Assembly (NCBI GenBank): GCA_016714045.1
Contig: JADJNY010000002.1
Coordinates: 744,001 to 808,000 of the forward strand
Source: Planctomycetota bacterium
GTDB lineage: Bacteria; Planctomycetota; UBA1135; GCA-002686595
Direction of reading: 5' to 3'
Length of the DNA: 64,000 bases
In this document: one piece after another, positions 27,790-36,703 of the stretch
Layout: the number at the start of each line of letters is the position of its first letter
Position numbering within the stretch: the first letter of the stretch is position 1
Notes under the pieces: generated by a model
Databases searched by the model: none
What the model saw: the letters and a program-made list of their open reading frames with translations, nothing else
Told to the model about the DNA's origin: nothing
Made by a program: the position numbers and the translations under genes

Positions 27790-29856
27790 ATGAAGTGGTT
27801 CCTGTCCGCGTTCCTGGGCGCGGCGTTCGTGTCCGCGGCGACCGTGACCGTGCCTCCGCACGGCAACGTCCCGGTCCCGCCCGTGGCGCCGGCGGACCCC
27901 GGACCCGTGGGCCCGAACGTGCCGCCGCCGAGTTCGAACCCGCCGCCTGGCCCGCGCTCGCCCAACCCCGCGCCGCCCGCCCAACCGACCGGCGCGGGCT
28001 CGCCCAGCGTCGGCGCGCCGAAGGCGCCCGGTACGGGCGGAGCGGGCGGGAGCGGTGGCGCCGGCACTGCGACCCCGCAGCCCTCGTCGCAGGACATCGC
28101 GGACTGGCGCGTGTGGTGGACGTTCCATCGCGACGAGTTCCTCGACCTGAAGGACGCCCTCGACCGCGGCAACGCGCTGACGACCGGCGAGGATGAGCTC
28201 CTCGGCGGCACCAGCGCGGGGGGCGCGCAGCGGCCTGACCCGCGCAAGCTCCACGACGTCGTCGTGCCCGCGCTGCTCGCCGCGCTCCGTGGAGAGCGCA
28301 ACCCCGACGTCCTCACGTCGTGCATGATGGCGCTCGCGAAGCTCGGGCGCGGCCCGTGCCCCGCCGATGCCGCGGCGATCGAGACGGCCCTGCGGCCGTT
28401 CCTCGCGGACCCCGTGCAGGAGGTCGCCGAAACCGCCGCCCTCGCGCTCGGTCTGAACGCGGCGCCGTCCTCCGCGATGTTGCTCGTCGGGCTTGCGGGC
28501 GACGACGAGCGCGGCCGCGCGCTCGTCCAGCAGACGGAGGTTCCGACGCGCACGCGGGCCTTCGCCTGCTACGGCCTCGGCCTGCTCGGCGCGCGCGCGA
28601 ACGCCGACGTGCGCCGCTTCGTCGTGCACCACCTCGTGCAGACCTTCGAGAAGGACAAGGCCGCGACGCGCGACGTCCGCACGGCCGTGCTCGTCGCGAT
28701 GTCGCAGCTCGAGATCGCGCCGAGCGCGCGCGGCGATGCGACCTACGCGCCCTCGAGTTCGCTCGAGTCCGACCTCGCGTGGTTGCTCGGGATCTGGCGC
28801 GATCCGCAGCAGAGCGAGCTCGTGCGCGTGCACGCGGCGACGACCGCGGCGCGGCTCGCCCCTGGAGCGCCCGCGGCCGCCGCTCTCCCGTGGAAGGGTG
28901 CTCTGTGCGACGCGCTCGAGCCGACGGCGACCGTGCCGGGCATCCTGCGGCAGGGTGCCGCGCTCGCGCTCGGCGCGTGCTGTGACAACGACGACGACGA
29001 GGCCGATGCGCGCGCGCGGGCCCTGCTCCAGCGCGCCGTGCGCGACGGCGACGGGCTGACGCGCCGATTCGCGGCGATCTCGCTCGCACGCGTCGGCGCG
29101 CGCGACGGCAAGGGCGCGCACACGAGCGAGAACCTGCGCGCGACGCGCACGTTCCTGCTCGGCGAGTTCGAGGGCGCGTCGAGCACGCTCCGTCCGTGGC
29201 TCGCGTTGGCGCTCGGCACCTGCGAAGCGCTTCGGCTGCGCTCCGGCGCGGACGCGTCGACGGAGGTGCAGGCGGCGCTCGTCAAGGCGCTCGCGCAGCG
29301 CAAGAGCCCAGGCGACGCGGGCGCGCTCTGCCTCGCCGCGGCGCTGACGCGCGCGCCCGAGGCTCGCGATTCGATCGTCGAGTGGACCGTGGGCAACCAG
29401 GAGTCGGAGGCGCGCCCGTACGCGGCGCTCGCGCTCGGGCTGCTCGGCTGGGATGGAGGCGTGCTCCCGCTGCGCAAGGCGGTGCTGGACGCGAAGAACC
29501 GTCCGCTCCTCCTGCGCGAGGCGTCGATCGCGCTCGGGTTGCTCGGCTCGAACGAAGTCGTGCCGACGCTCGTGCGCTCGCTCGCGGAGTCCGAGTCGCT
29601 CCCGTGGCAGTCCGCGATCGCGGGCGCGCTCTCCTACGTCGGCGACGCGCGCGCGATCGATCCGCTCCTCGCCCTGCTCGAGAAGGGCAAGCGCCCCGAT
29701 CGCATGCGGTCCTTCGCCGCGGCCGCGCTCGGCGGCGTCTGCGATCGCGAGCGCATCCCGTGGAACGCTCCGATCGGCTTCACGGTGCACTACGCGGTCC
29801 CGCCCGCGACGCTGTACGAGCCGAGCTCGGGCACGGGCATCCTCGACCTCTTCTGA
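27790..29856 (+). CDS. Exported HEAT-repeat protein
   Basis: A 688-residue protein with a signal peptide (residues 1-17), then a Pro/Gly-rich unstructured linker to about residue 100. The rest is almost entirely Ala/Leu-rich helical repeats of 30-40 residues, for example 'ALLAALRGERNPDVLTSCMMALAKLG', 'ALALGLLGWDGGVLPLRKAVLD' and 'EASIALGLLGSNEVVPTLVRSLAES'. These match the HEAT/PBS-lyase repeat pattern, a protein-binding scaffold. The last repeat 'DRMRSFAAAALGGVCDRERIPWNAPI' closes with a conserved tail common in planctomycete HEAT proteins. A GGAGG lies five bases before the ATG. The binding partner is unknown. Confidence 0.78.
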   Translation: MKWFLSAFLGAAFVSAATVTVPPHGNVPVPPVAPADPGPVGPNVPPPSSNPPPGPRSPNPAPPAQPTGAGSPSVGAPKAPGTGGAGGSGGAGTATPQPSSQDIADWRVWWTFHRDEFLDLKDALDRGNALTTGEDELLGGTSAGGAQRPDPRKLHDVVVPALLAALRGERNPDVLTSCMMALAKLGRGPCPADAAAIETALRPFLADPVQEVAETAALALGLNAAPSSAMLLVGLAGDDERGRALVQQTEVPTRTRAFACYGLGLLGARANADVRRFVVHHLVQTFEKDKAATRDVRTAVLVAMSQLEIAPSARGDATYAPSSSLESDLAWLLGIWRDPQQSELVRVHAATTAARLAPGAPAAAALPWKGALCDALEPTATVPGILRQGAALALGACCDNDDDEADARARALLQRAVRDGDGLTRRFAAISLARVGARDGKGAHTSENLRATRTFLLGEFEGASSTLRPWLALALGTCEALRLRSGADASTEVQAALVKALAQRKSPGDAGALCLAAALTRAPEARDSIVEWTVGNQESEARPYAALALGLLGWDGGVLPLRKAVLDAKNRPLLLREASIALGLLGSNEVVPTLVRSLAESESLPWQSAIAGALSYVGDARAIDPLLALLEKGKRPDRMRSFAAAALGGVCDRERIPWNAPIGFTVHYAVPPATLYEPSSGTGILDLF

Positions 29857-29887
29857 TCGAGCGGCGCGCGAGGCGCGCGGAAAACGA

Positions 29888-29931
29888 GCGGCGCGCGCAG
29901 GTCGGAAATCACTTCCGCCTGCGCGCGCCGC
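29888..29931. terminator. Strong bidirectional terminator-like hairpin
   Basis: A perfect 14-bp G+C stem (29888-29901 with 29918-29931) continues, after a one-base bulge, into CGGAA/TTCCG around a five-base loop. It sits in the 81-base gap between convergent genes. On the minus strand it is followed by 'cgttttcc', a T4 run, and on the plus strand by 'gcccttt'. Likely stops transcription from both sides. Confidence 0.65.
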
Positions 29932-29937
29932 GCCCTT

Positions 29938-30279
29938 TCAAGCGGCCGGATCGGCCTCGTCGAGTCCCAGCCCCTTCAGCCCGCCGAGTCCGCCGAGGTG
30001 CGTGCCGAGGTCGAGCATGGGCTCGGAGGGCGTCCAGTTGTGGAGGACGCGCGCCACGGCGATCAGCACCTCTCCGTCGAGATCGCGCCACAGCTTCTCC
30101 GCATCGATGCGACCGTCCGCACAGCTCTTCAGGTTGCCGTCGACGAGGCGCAGGATCCGGTCGCGCACCTCCTCGGGGGCTTGAAGGGCACGGCGCACCA
30201 GGGGCAGGAGGCGCTCACCGTGGTCGGGCGGAAGCCCGTGGCGCTCGCACATCGCTCGCAGCAAATTCTCGGCGTTCAT
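29938..30279 (-). CDS. Small hypothetical protein
   Basis: A 113-residue cytoplasmic-looking protein, not recognised. The N-terminal 80 residues look helical ('LLRAMCERHGLPPDHGERLLPLVRRAL', 'RILRLVDGNL', 'EVLIAVARVLHNWTPSEP'). The tail is a Gly/Leu-rich stretch 'LGGLGGLKGLGLDEADP'. There is no signal peptide and no metal motif. It ends seven bases after the terminator hairpin shared with the convergent HEAT gene. Codon use and ATG start look normal. Confidence 0.6.
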   Translation of the reverse strand: MNAENLLRAMCERHGLPPDHGERLLPLVRRALQAPEEVRDRILRLVDGNLKSCADGRIDAEKLWRDLDGEVLIAVARVLHNWTPSEPMLDLGTHLGGLGGLKGLGLDEADPAA

Positions 30280-30829
30280 GGCGCTGGGGGGGCCCCGGGG
30301 GGACGGGGGGACAGGGGAGTCCGGGGCCGCTGGGAACTCTGACGAAGGCTATCCCAGCTCCCTCGAACGGGCGAACGCGCGCGGGGGAGTTCGTGGCGTT
30401 CCGAACGCACGTTTTCGCCGTGAAATCGACGTGCGGAAAGAACTCCCGCGCGCGCTTGGAACGCGCTTCCGCATCGGTGGCGGGTGTGGGGGTGTGGTGA
30501 GGGTGATGCGAGGGGGTGGTGTCGGTCGGGAGCGCAATTGCCGGATGGGGAAACACGGGGGAAGGGACGCAACGGAGCACATTCGGATGCTCCGCATTCC
30601 GGACTCCGCGTCGTCACGGGCCGGAGGACCGGCCCGTGACGACGCGGAGTTCGAGGGGCTCTCAGCATCGGGCGCGTGGAGCGGCGAACGTGGTCGCGCC
30701 GTGCGAGCACCTTCGGAAGGAGTGGCTCGGCATCGGTTGCGGGTCCGGGCGGGAGGGACCGCGGCGTTCGGCTCCGAGCGGCGGGCGCGTGGCGTGCGCG
30801 TGCCGCGCGGGGATCCTCGGTTGGATCGA
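30280..30829. other. 550-base gene-free stretch with a large hairpin
   Basis: No convincing gene is seen. Open frames here are Arg-rich and lack start signals. The stretch holds the promoter side of the small protein ending at 29938 and the 3' side of the HDOD gene ending at 30830. Its most striking content is the perfect hairpin at 30603-30650. Base composition near 30400-30560 is less G+C-rich than the genes, which fits untranslated DNA. Confidence 0.5.
30603..30650. repeat. Perfect 22-bp inverted repeat with AGGA loop
   Basis: Bases 30603-30624 are the exact reverse complement of 30629-30650 and the loop is only four bases (AGGA). The first bases outside the arms also pair partly. No T tract follows on either strand. 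It lies about 180 bases beyond the end of the minus-strand HDOD gene, so it may be a terminator, a protein-binding site or a REP-like element. Confidence 0.75.
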
Positions 30830-31672
30830 TCAGACGCTCGCGGTCGCGACCTGCTCGGCGACGAGCGTGACGACCTGGGTCACGTCTTCCGGGGTCACGG
30901 CGAGCATGCGCGTCGTGGCCGGGTCGAAGCTCGACGCGGCGGCGCTCAGGTTGCCCGCCTGCACGCGCTTCACGAGCAGGTTGGCGTGCGCCACGAGGGA
31001 TACGACCGGGTCGAGCTCGACTGCTTCGCGCGGACCGTGGTGGAACTGGATCGCGGTCGCGATCGCGGCGGGCAGGCCCCACTGGACCGCGATCATCGAG
31101 CCCACGTCCGTGTGGTCGAACAGGAGGACGTCGCGCTCGCAGGTCTGCAGCGGGAGCCCGTCGCGCTGGGCGCGCTCGAGGATCGTGATGTACTCGTCGC
31201 CGACGTTCTCGAGCAGGACGAGCTTGCCGATGTCGTGCAGCAGGCCGCAGGTGTAGAACTCCTCGGGCGTGAGCCCGACGCCGCCACGCGAGCGGCGCGC
31301 GAGCTGCGTCGCGGCCTGCGCGACCAGGATCGAGTGCTTCCACATCGCATCGAGGTCGATCCCGCGGTCGGAGAGGTGGCTGAATTGCCGCATCACGGCC
31401 GCGGCCGTCACGACGTTCCGCAGCACCTTCAGGCCGAGCACGGCACTCGCCTGCTCCGTCGACACGCAGCGCTCGCGCAGTCCGTAGTAGGGACTGTTCG
31501 CGATCTTGAGGACGCGGGCGGCGAGCGGCGGGTCCTGGGCGACGAGCTGACCGATCTCGAGCGTGCCGACGTTCGGGTCCTGCAGCATCTGCGAGACCTT
31601 CTGCACGATCGCGGGCAGCGTGGGCAGGTTCGGGCACTTCGAGATGATCTGTTTGGCGCGGAAGGTGCTCAT
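30830..31672 (-). CDS. HDOD domain protein (copy 2)
   Basis: A 280-residue HDOD protein. 'CPNLPTLPAIVQKVSQMLQDP' opens the domain, followed by 'LVAQDPPLAARVLKIANSPYYG', 'VLGLKVLRNVVTAAAVM', 'MWKHSILVAQAATQLA', 'YTCGLLHDIGKLVLLEN', and 'HTDVGSMIAVQWGLP' with 'IQFHH'. Here the 'HD' pair (LLHDIGK) and the later His residues are retained, whereas many HDOD proteins have lost HD-GYP catalytic residues. HDOD proteins act in signalling, often without catalysis. It is tandem with the copy at 31739-32584, 66 bases apart, and the two share most motifs word for word. The probable operon is transcribed leftward. Confidence 0.88.
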   Translation of the reverse strand: MSTFRAKQIISKCPNLPTLPAIVQKVSQMLQDPNVGTLEIGQLVAQDPPLAARVLKIANSPYYGLRERCVSTEQASAVLGLKVLRNVVTAAAVMRQFSHLSDRGIDLDAMWKHSILVAQAATQLARRSRGGVGLTPEEFYTCGLLHDIGKLVLLENVGDEYITILERAQRDGLPLQTCERDVLLFDHTDVGSMIAVQWGLPAAIATAIQFHHGPREAVELDPVVSLVAHANLLVKRVQAGNLSAAASSFDPATTRMLAVTPEDVTQVVTLVAEQVATASV

Positions 31673-31738
31673 GTGTGGTGGAGCAGGGCCCTGCGCGCGG
31701 GTGGAGCGCGCTACGGGCGGAGTCGGGCCCGTGTGGCG

Positions 31739-32584
31739 TCAGACGACGACGCTCGCCTTCGCCTTGTCGACGAACTGGACGAGGTCGGTCACGTCCGTGG
31801 CTTGGATGCCCAGGATCGACTGGATCGAGGCGTCGAAGGCCGTCGCGGCGGCACCGAGGTTCCCTTCCGTGACGCGGTGCACGAGCAGGTTCACGTTCGC
31901 GACGAGCGCGACCACCGGATCCGACGCGATCTCTTCGCGCGTGCCGTGGTGGAGGAGGATCGCGTTGCCGATCTGCGGCGGGAGACCCCACTGCTGAGCG
32001 ACGACGTGCCCCACGTCCGTGTGACCGAAGCCGAGCCGCTCGATTTCGGCGGCGTAGAGCGGCAGGTTGCGCTCGCGCGCGAAGTCGACGACGTCGATGT
32101 AGTCCTGCTTCATGCAGTCGAGCAGGACGACCTGGCCGAGGTCGTGGAGGAGGCCGCACACGTAGAGTTCGTCGCCGGACAGTCCGATCGCGGCTCGACA
32201 GCGCTTCCCGAGGAAACTGCACGCCTGAGCGACCAGAATCGAGTGTTTCCAGAGCGCGTTCAGGTCGAAGCTGCTGCCCTTCAAGTGGTCGTACTTGCCG
32301 ATCACAGCCGCCTGCGTGACCACGTTGCGCAAGACGCGCACGCCGAGCACGGCCGTCGCGTGTTGCGGCGCGAGACAGCGCTCGCGCAGGCCGTAGTACG
32401 CGCTGTTCGCGATTTTGAGCACCTTCGCCGCGAGCGGCGCGTCGGAGGCGACGACGTCGCCGAGCTCCTTCGCGCCGGTGTTCGGGTCCTCCAAGAGGTG
32501 CTGTACCTTTTGGACGACGGCCGGAAGCGTCGGGATCGTGATGCTCTTGCTCTGGAGGAGTTGGCGTGCGCGCTGGTTGCTCAT
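31739..32584 (-). CDS. HDOD domain protein (copy 1)
   Basis: A 281-residue paralogue of the downstream gene. 'ITIPTLPAVVQKVQHLLEDPNTGA', 'LAAKVLKIANSAYYGLRERCLA', 'VLGVRVLRNVVTQAAVI', 'LWKHSILVAQACSFLG', 'YVCGLLHDLGQVVLLD', 'HTDVGHVVAQQWGLP' and 'LLHHGTREE' follow the same order. In this copy Lys of 'HDIGK' is replaced by Gln ('HDLGQ'). It is the first gene of the pair, with a 405-base divergent region upstream. The ligand and the regulated process cannot be told from sequence. Confidence 0.88.
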   Translation of the reverse strand: MSNQRARQLLQSKSITIPTLPAVVQKVQHLLEDPNTGAKELGDVVASDAPLAAKVLKIANSAYYGLRERCLAPQHATAVLGVRVLRNVVTQAAVIGKYDHLKGSSFDLNALWKHSILVAQACSFLGKRCRAAIGLSGDELYVCGLLHDLGQVVLLDCMKQDYIDVVDFARERNLPLYAAEIERLGFGHTDVGHVVAQQWGLPPQIGNAILLHHGTREEIASDPVVALVANVNLLVHRVTEGNLGAAATAFDASIQSILGIQATDVTDLVQFVDKAKASVVV

Positions 32585-32989
32585 GGTCCGGTGGAGGGAA
32601 CGAGCTGGCCCATGGGGCGGTAGTTCGGTGGATCGCAGCTATCGGTCCCTTCGCCGGGCGCATTTGAGGTTCCGCGCGCATTCGAGTGTGTGGACTCCGG
32701 CCTCTCGAATGCGCGGTGCCGCGCGTCGGCGCAAACGAAGCGCGAGCGCGGATCCACCGCGTCCTTGAACGCGGACGTCGCGAACCGCGGGGGAAGCGTC
32801 CCTGGAGCGCGGAGGTCGCACGCACGCCGCCTGCGCGGACCGCGACCTCCGCGGGACTTCCGCGCGACCACGCCGTTTCTCAAGAACGCGGAGATGCGGC
32901 GTCGATGAGCGCCGCGGCCGAGCGCAACCCCGCGCCGGCTCGCCGCGGCCCGGCTCCATGCCGGTCCGTTCCCCACCTGGCTCGACATC
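32585..32989. promoter_or_regulatory. 405-base divergent region with three inverted repeats
   Basis: This stretch lies between the leftward HDOD pair and the rightward 32990 gene, so it should carry both promoters. No convincing gene is seen. Three potential hairpins occur: 12-bp arms at 32675-32686 and 32704-32715, 12-bp arms at 32808-32819 and 32842-32853, and a 6-bp CCGCGT/ACGCGG stem near 32757-32775. The density of stems suggests a structured leader or operator cluster. Confidence 0.45.
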
Positions 32990-33604
32990 ATGCACAGGCC
33001 GCTCCTCCTCGGCTCCTTCGTCTTCGTGCTCGCACTCCTGGCGCTCTTCGCGCGCGCCGCGGTCCAAGCAGGCACGGCTCGCAAGCTCGACCTCACCGGT
33101 CTCGTCGACGGATCGGAGCTCGTGCTCGAGGGCCGCGTCCTCGACGCGCAACCGGCGCTCGACACGCGCGGTCGGCCCGCGACGCGGTACACGCTGTCCG
33201 TTGCGCGCACGTTCCGCGGCGCGGGAGCGCCCGTGCGCGACGTCGTGCTCCCGGGCGGCGTGCTCCCGGACGGGCGCGGCCTCGTGCTTCCCGGCGTGCC
33301 CGTGTTGACGCAGGGCGAGGAAGCGCTGCTCTTCTTGTCGAGGGAGAGCCGCGCGGGCGTGCGCTTGCCCGTCGGGCTGTCGCAAGGTCACCTGCGCATC
33401 GTGCGCGCGCCGAACGGAGCCCGTCGGCTCGTGCGCGAGCACGGCGATCTGGAGCTCGTCGACGGCGCGGGACGCGCGCTGCCTCCGCCGCCGGCGCAGG
33501 AGACGTTCGACTACGCCGCCGTCGTGGCGCAGGTCGAGGCCGCGTGCGTTGCGCGCGCAGCCGCGGAGCGCTCGTCCGCGCCCGCGCGCGGAGGACGGCG
33601 CTGA
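32990..33604 (+). CDS. Exported hypothetical protein
   Basis: A 204-residue protein with an N-terminal hydrophobic segment (residues 5-24) that looks like a signal peptide ending near 'ARAAVQAG'. The body reads 'LDLTGLVDGSELVLEGRVLDAQPAL' and 'TLSVARTFRGAGAPVRDVVLPGGVL', with 'QGEEALLFLSRES'. This resembles small beta-rich exported proteins found next to matrixin-type proteases in planctomycetes, but I cannot name a family. Its TGA overlaps the protease ATG by one base (TGATG at 33602-33606), so the two are co-translated and may act together. Confidence 0.65.
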   Translation: MHRPLLLGSFVFVLALLALFARAAVQAGTARKLDLTGLVDGSELVLEGRVLDAQPALDTRGRPATRYTLSVARTFRGAGAPVRDVVLPGGVLPDGRGLVLPGVPVLTQGEEALLFLSRESRAGVRLPVGLSQGHLRIVRAPNGARRLVREHGDLELVDGAGRALPPPPAQETFDYAAVVAQVEAACVARAAAERSSAPARGGRR

Positions 33605-35805
33605 TGCGTCCGCGTCGTCTCCTCGTCGGGTTGCTCGCCCTCGCCGCGTTCGCGGGCGCGATCGTCACGGCGCACGTGCGCCTGATCCACCCCGGCAACG
33701 GCAAGTCGTTGCGCTGGGGACGCCCGCAGGACGTCTCGATCGTCCTGTCGTCCATGGGCTCGGACGACGTGCACGACGGGAGCCACCTGAGCGCGCTGCG
33801 CAACGCGATCGACGCATGGAACGACGTGCCGGGCGCCGCGATCCACCTGCACGAGAACACGTCCCCGGCGCAGATGCAGCGCACGGACTGGGCCTCCGAC
33901 TCGATCCACCTCGTCACCTTCGACGAGGACGACTCGTCCGGGTACTTCCCCGGCGGATCGGGGACGGTCGCGCTCACGCCCGTGTGGTTCTCGAACAACG
34001 GCATCGTCACGGACGCCGACATCCTCTTCAACGGCGCCGACTTCACGTTCACGACGTCCGGCGAACCCGGCGCGTTCGACGTGCAAGACGTGGCCGCGCA
34101 CGAGCTCGGCCACTTCGTCGGTCTCGACCACTCGGGCTGGGCGGGGGCGACGATGTTCCCGTACGTCGATCCGACGGTCGTACTCCACCGGAGCCTCTCC
34201 GCGGACGAGGAGCACGGTCTGCGCGACGCGTACCCGAGCGACGTGCGCGCCGTACTCACCGGCATCGTCCGCCGCGCGAGCAACGACCTCGTCGTCGCCG
34301 GCGCGCACGTCGTCGCGCGCGACGCGGAGGGCCGCACGCGGGCGAGCGCGCTCACGAACACGCTCGGTGCGTTCACGCTGCGCGGCCTCGACGCGGGCGA
34401 CTACGAGCTCTACGCCGTGCCGCTCGACCAGCCCGTCTCCGAGTCGAACCTGACGAACGGTCACACGGTGTCGATCGACTTCGCCTCGACCATCCTCGGG
34501 ACGTACCACGTCGACGCGGGCGAGGAGCTCTCCATCGGCACACAGCACGTCGATCCGGACGTGACGTTGTCCTTGGGCCGCAACTACGACGTGTATCCGC
34601 TGCGCGCGATCGCGGGCCAGACGCGCTCGTACCAGGTGCGCGGCAGCGGCCTCGTCGCGGGCTGCACGCTGACGGCGTCGGATCCCGACTTCGTCGTGAA
34701 CGCGACGAGTTGGATGAGCTCGCAGGTCAACTTCCAAGTGACCGTGCCCGCGGGCGAGGCGCCGGGGCACGTCGACCTGGTGGTCGAGAACGTGGCGGGC
34801 GAGCGCTCGATCCTGCCGGCGGCGCTCGAAGTAACGCCGCGCGATCCCGTCGTGGACTCGATTGCTCCCGCGCTCGCGACGTCGAGCGGCGGGACGGTGC
34901 TCGTGCTGTCGGGGAGCCGGTTCCAGCCCGGATCGCGCGTCGTGCTCGGCTCGGAGGTCTACGTCGACGGCGAAGCAGACGGTTGTGTCGTCGTCGACGC
35001 GTCCACGATCACGCTCGCGACGCGCGCGACGCCCGGCGGGACGTACGACGTCGTCGTGATCGATCCGACGGGCGTCGAAGGCCGTCTCGACGACGCGTTC
35101 CAGTTCGCGCTCGTGCCCGCGATCGAGAGCGTCTTCCCGCCGTCGGGCAGCGCCGCGGGCGGCACGTTGATCACGGTCACGGGCTCCGACTTCGAGGACG
35201 GCGTCACCGTCGCGATCGACGGCGTCGTGCAGACGATCGTCACGCGCGAGAGCTCGACGACGCTGCGCATCCTGACGAACGCGTACCCCGCGGGCGGGCC
35301 GTACGTCCTCGACGTGCAGAATCCGAGCGGTCCGAGCGCGAGCGCGGCCTTCGCGTACTCGGCCGCGCCGGACCCGGCGATCACGGCGCTCGATCCCGCG
35401 GAGGGGAGCGCGTCGGGCGGCGAGGAGATCGTCGTGCACGGCGCGAACTTCGAGCCGTCGACGGTGGTCGAGTTCGGCGCGGATCCCGACACGGGCTCGG
35501 GCGGCACGCCCGCGCCGTCCGTGACGTACGTCGACGCGAACACGCTCGTCGTCGTGACGCCCGCGCACTCGGGCGGAGCGCAGAGCGTGCTCGTCCGCGA
35601 CGGTGCGTCCGGCCAGGCGGCGGTGCTGCCCTCGGCCTACATGTTCCGTTCGTCGGGCGGTGGCGGCGGTTGCTCGATCGCGCCCGTTGGGAGGCCGTCG
35701 GGCGGCGATCCGCTGCGCGAGGCGGCGCTCGGGCTCGCGTGGATCGCGCTCGCGTTCTCCGTCGCATGGGCGCGGACGCGACGGCTCGAGCGCGCGCGCC
35801 GCTGA
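33604..35805 (+). CDS. Matrixin-like zinc metalloprotease with IPT/TIG domains and C-terminal sorting tail
   Basis: A 733-residue secreted protein. Residues 1-22 form a signal peptide. The metzincin motif HELGHFVGLDH (residues 166-176) gives three His zinc ligands and the catalytic Glu, and a Met-turn candidate follows ('GATMFPYV'). 'ILTGIV..' style residues about 217-290 look like a carboxypeptidase-regulatory-like domain. Three IPT/TIG-like repeats start at about residues 415, 506 and 595, each with 'P..GS..GGT...V.G..F'. The C-terminus has Gly5-Cys ('SSGGGGGCSIAP'), then a hydrophobic helix and Arg-rich 'ARTRRLERARR', a three-part sorting signal like MYXO/JDVT-CTERM. It is coupled to the small exported protein upstream. 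Confidence 0.83.
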   Translation: MRPRRLLVGLLALAAFAGAIVTAHVRLIHPGNGKSLRWGRPQDVSIVLSSMGSDDVHDGSHLSALRNAIDAWNDVPGAAIHLHENTSPAQMQRTDWASDSIHLVTFDEDDSSGYFPGGSGTVALTPVWFSNNGIVTDADILFNGADFTFTTSGEPGAFDVQDVAAHELGHFVGLDHSGWAGATMFPYVDPTVVLHRSLSADEEHGLRDAYPSDVRAVLTGIVRRASNDLVVAGAHVVARDAEGRTRASALTNTLGAFTLRGLDAGDYELYAVPLDQPVSESNLTNGHTVSIDFASTILGTYHVDAGEELSIGTQHVDPDVTLSLGRNYDVYPLRAIAGQTRSYQVRGSGLVAGCTLTASDPDFVVNATSWMSSQVNFQVTVPAGEAPGHVDLVVENVAGERSILPAALEVTPRDPVVDSIAPALATSSGGTVLVLSGSRFQPGSRVVLGSEVYVDGEADGCVVVDASTITLATRATPGGTYDVVVIDPTGVEGRLDDAFQFALVPAIESVFPPSGSAAGGTLITVTGSDFEDGVTVAIDGVVQTIVTRESSTTLRILTNAYPAGGPYVLDVQNPSGPSASAAFAYSAAPDPAITALDPAEGSASGGEEIVVHGANFEPSTVVEFGADPDTGSGGTPAPSVTYVDANTLVVVTPAHSGGAQSVLVRDGASGQAAVLPSAYMFRSSGGGGGCSIAPVGRPSGGDPLREAALGLAWIALAFSVAWARTRRLERARR

Positions 35806-35968
35806 ACGACCCGGGCGGGGGGCCGGACGGTGCTCCTGGCCCGCATCGGGCCGCGTGTGTGGCCTTCGCCGGCGCGAGCGCGTTACATCGTGCGGCCGTC
35901 GAGCCCGGTGGTGCGCGCGAGCGGCGCTCACGGTTGATCGGCGCGCCGCCCGCGGCGACACTGCCGCG

Positions 35969-36703
35969 ATGAGCACGCCCACGATCGTCTTCGACATCGA
36001 GGTCGCCGGTTTCGCGTGGGAGGAAGTCGACGAGATCACGCGCGGCTATCTCGTGAACCGCGAGAAGGACCCCGCGCGCCGCGACAACGTGCCCGACCGC
36101 ACGGCGCTGTTCCCCGGCCTCGGGAAGGTGATCGCGATCGGGATGTGGCTCGTCGGACGCGACGCGAAGGGCGAGCCGCTCGACCGCGGCATGATGCTGC
36201 TCGAGGGCGCGAAGGAGGACGAGCACGCGTGGGAGAAGGTCCCCGGTTCGAAGCTCTTCCGCGCCGACGAGAAGCAGCTCCTCGCGCGCTTCTGGGAGCT
36301 CGTGGCGCGCAAGCCGGGCGGGCTCCCGCGGCTCGTGACGTTCAACGGCCGCGGTTACGACGGGCCGATCCTCACGATCCGCAGCGCGCAGCTCGGCGTG
36401 AAGCCGACGCGCGACCTCGTCCCGTACCGCTACGACATCGGCGAGCACTGCGACCTCGCGGACGTGCTGACGTTCCAGGGCTCGTACAACGAGCGCTACT
36501 CGCTCGACTACTGGTGCCGCCGGTTCGACATCGAGAGCCCGAAGGGCTCGATCGACGGCTCGCAGGTCGCGCGGGCGTACCGCGAAGGCCGCATCGAGGA
36601 CATCGGCGAGTACTGCCTGCGCGACGTGCGCGCGACGGCGCAGCTCTACTCGAAGCTCGAGGGCACGATGCTGCCGCTGTTCAAGGGCGGGCCGCGCGGC
36701 TGA
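35969..36703 (+). CDS. Predicted 3'-5' exonuclease, PolB-exonuclease-like (RNase H fold)
   Basis: A 244-residue DnaQ-like exonuclease. 'TIVFDIEVAGF' supplies ExoI (D-x-E), 'LVTFNGRGYDGPIL' ExoII (N...YD) and 'DIGEYCLRDVRATAQLY' ExoIII (Y-C-x-x-D). These match the family of stand-alone exonucleases related to the proofreading domain of B-family DNA polymerases. 'DLADVLTFQGSYNERYSLDYWCRRF' is the conserved middle segment. It probably degrades single-stranded DNA or RNA ends in the cytoplasm with two metal ions. The stop codon directly abuts the palindromic element at 36704. The ATG at 35969 precedes the first strand. Confidence 0.85.
   Translation: MSTPTIVFDIEVAGFAWEEVDEITRGYLVNREKDPARRDNVPDRTALFPGLGKVIAIGMWLVGRDAKGEPLDRGMMLLEGAKEDEHAWEKVPGSKLFRADEKQLLARFWELVARKPGGLPRLVTFNGRGYDGPILTIRSAQLGVKPTRDLVPYRYDIGEHCDLADVLTFQGSYNERYSLDYWCRRFDIESPKGSIDGSQVARAYREGRIEDIGEYCLRDVRATAQLYSKLEGTMLPLFKGGPRG

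Noticed and set aside
32690..32908. Plus-strand frame of 72 codons in the divergent region before the metalloprotease operon
   Set aside because: It overlaps two inverted repeats, is Arg-rich and has no ribosome-binding site. It is treated as non-coding.
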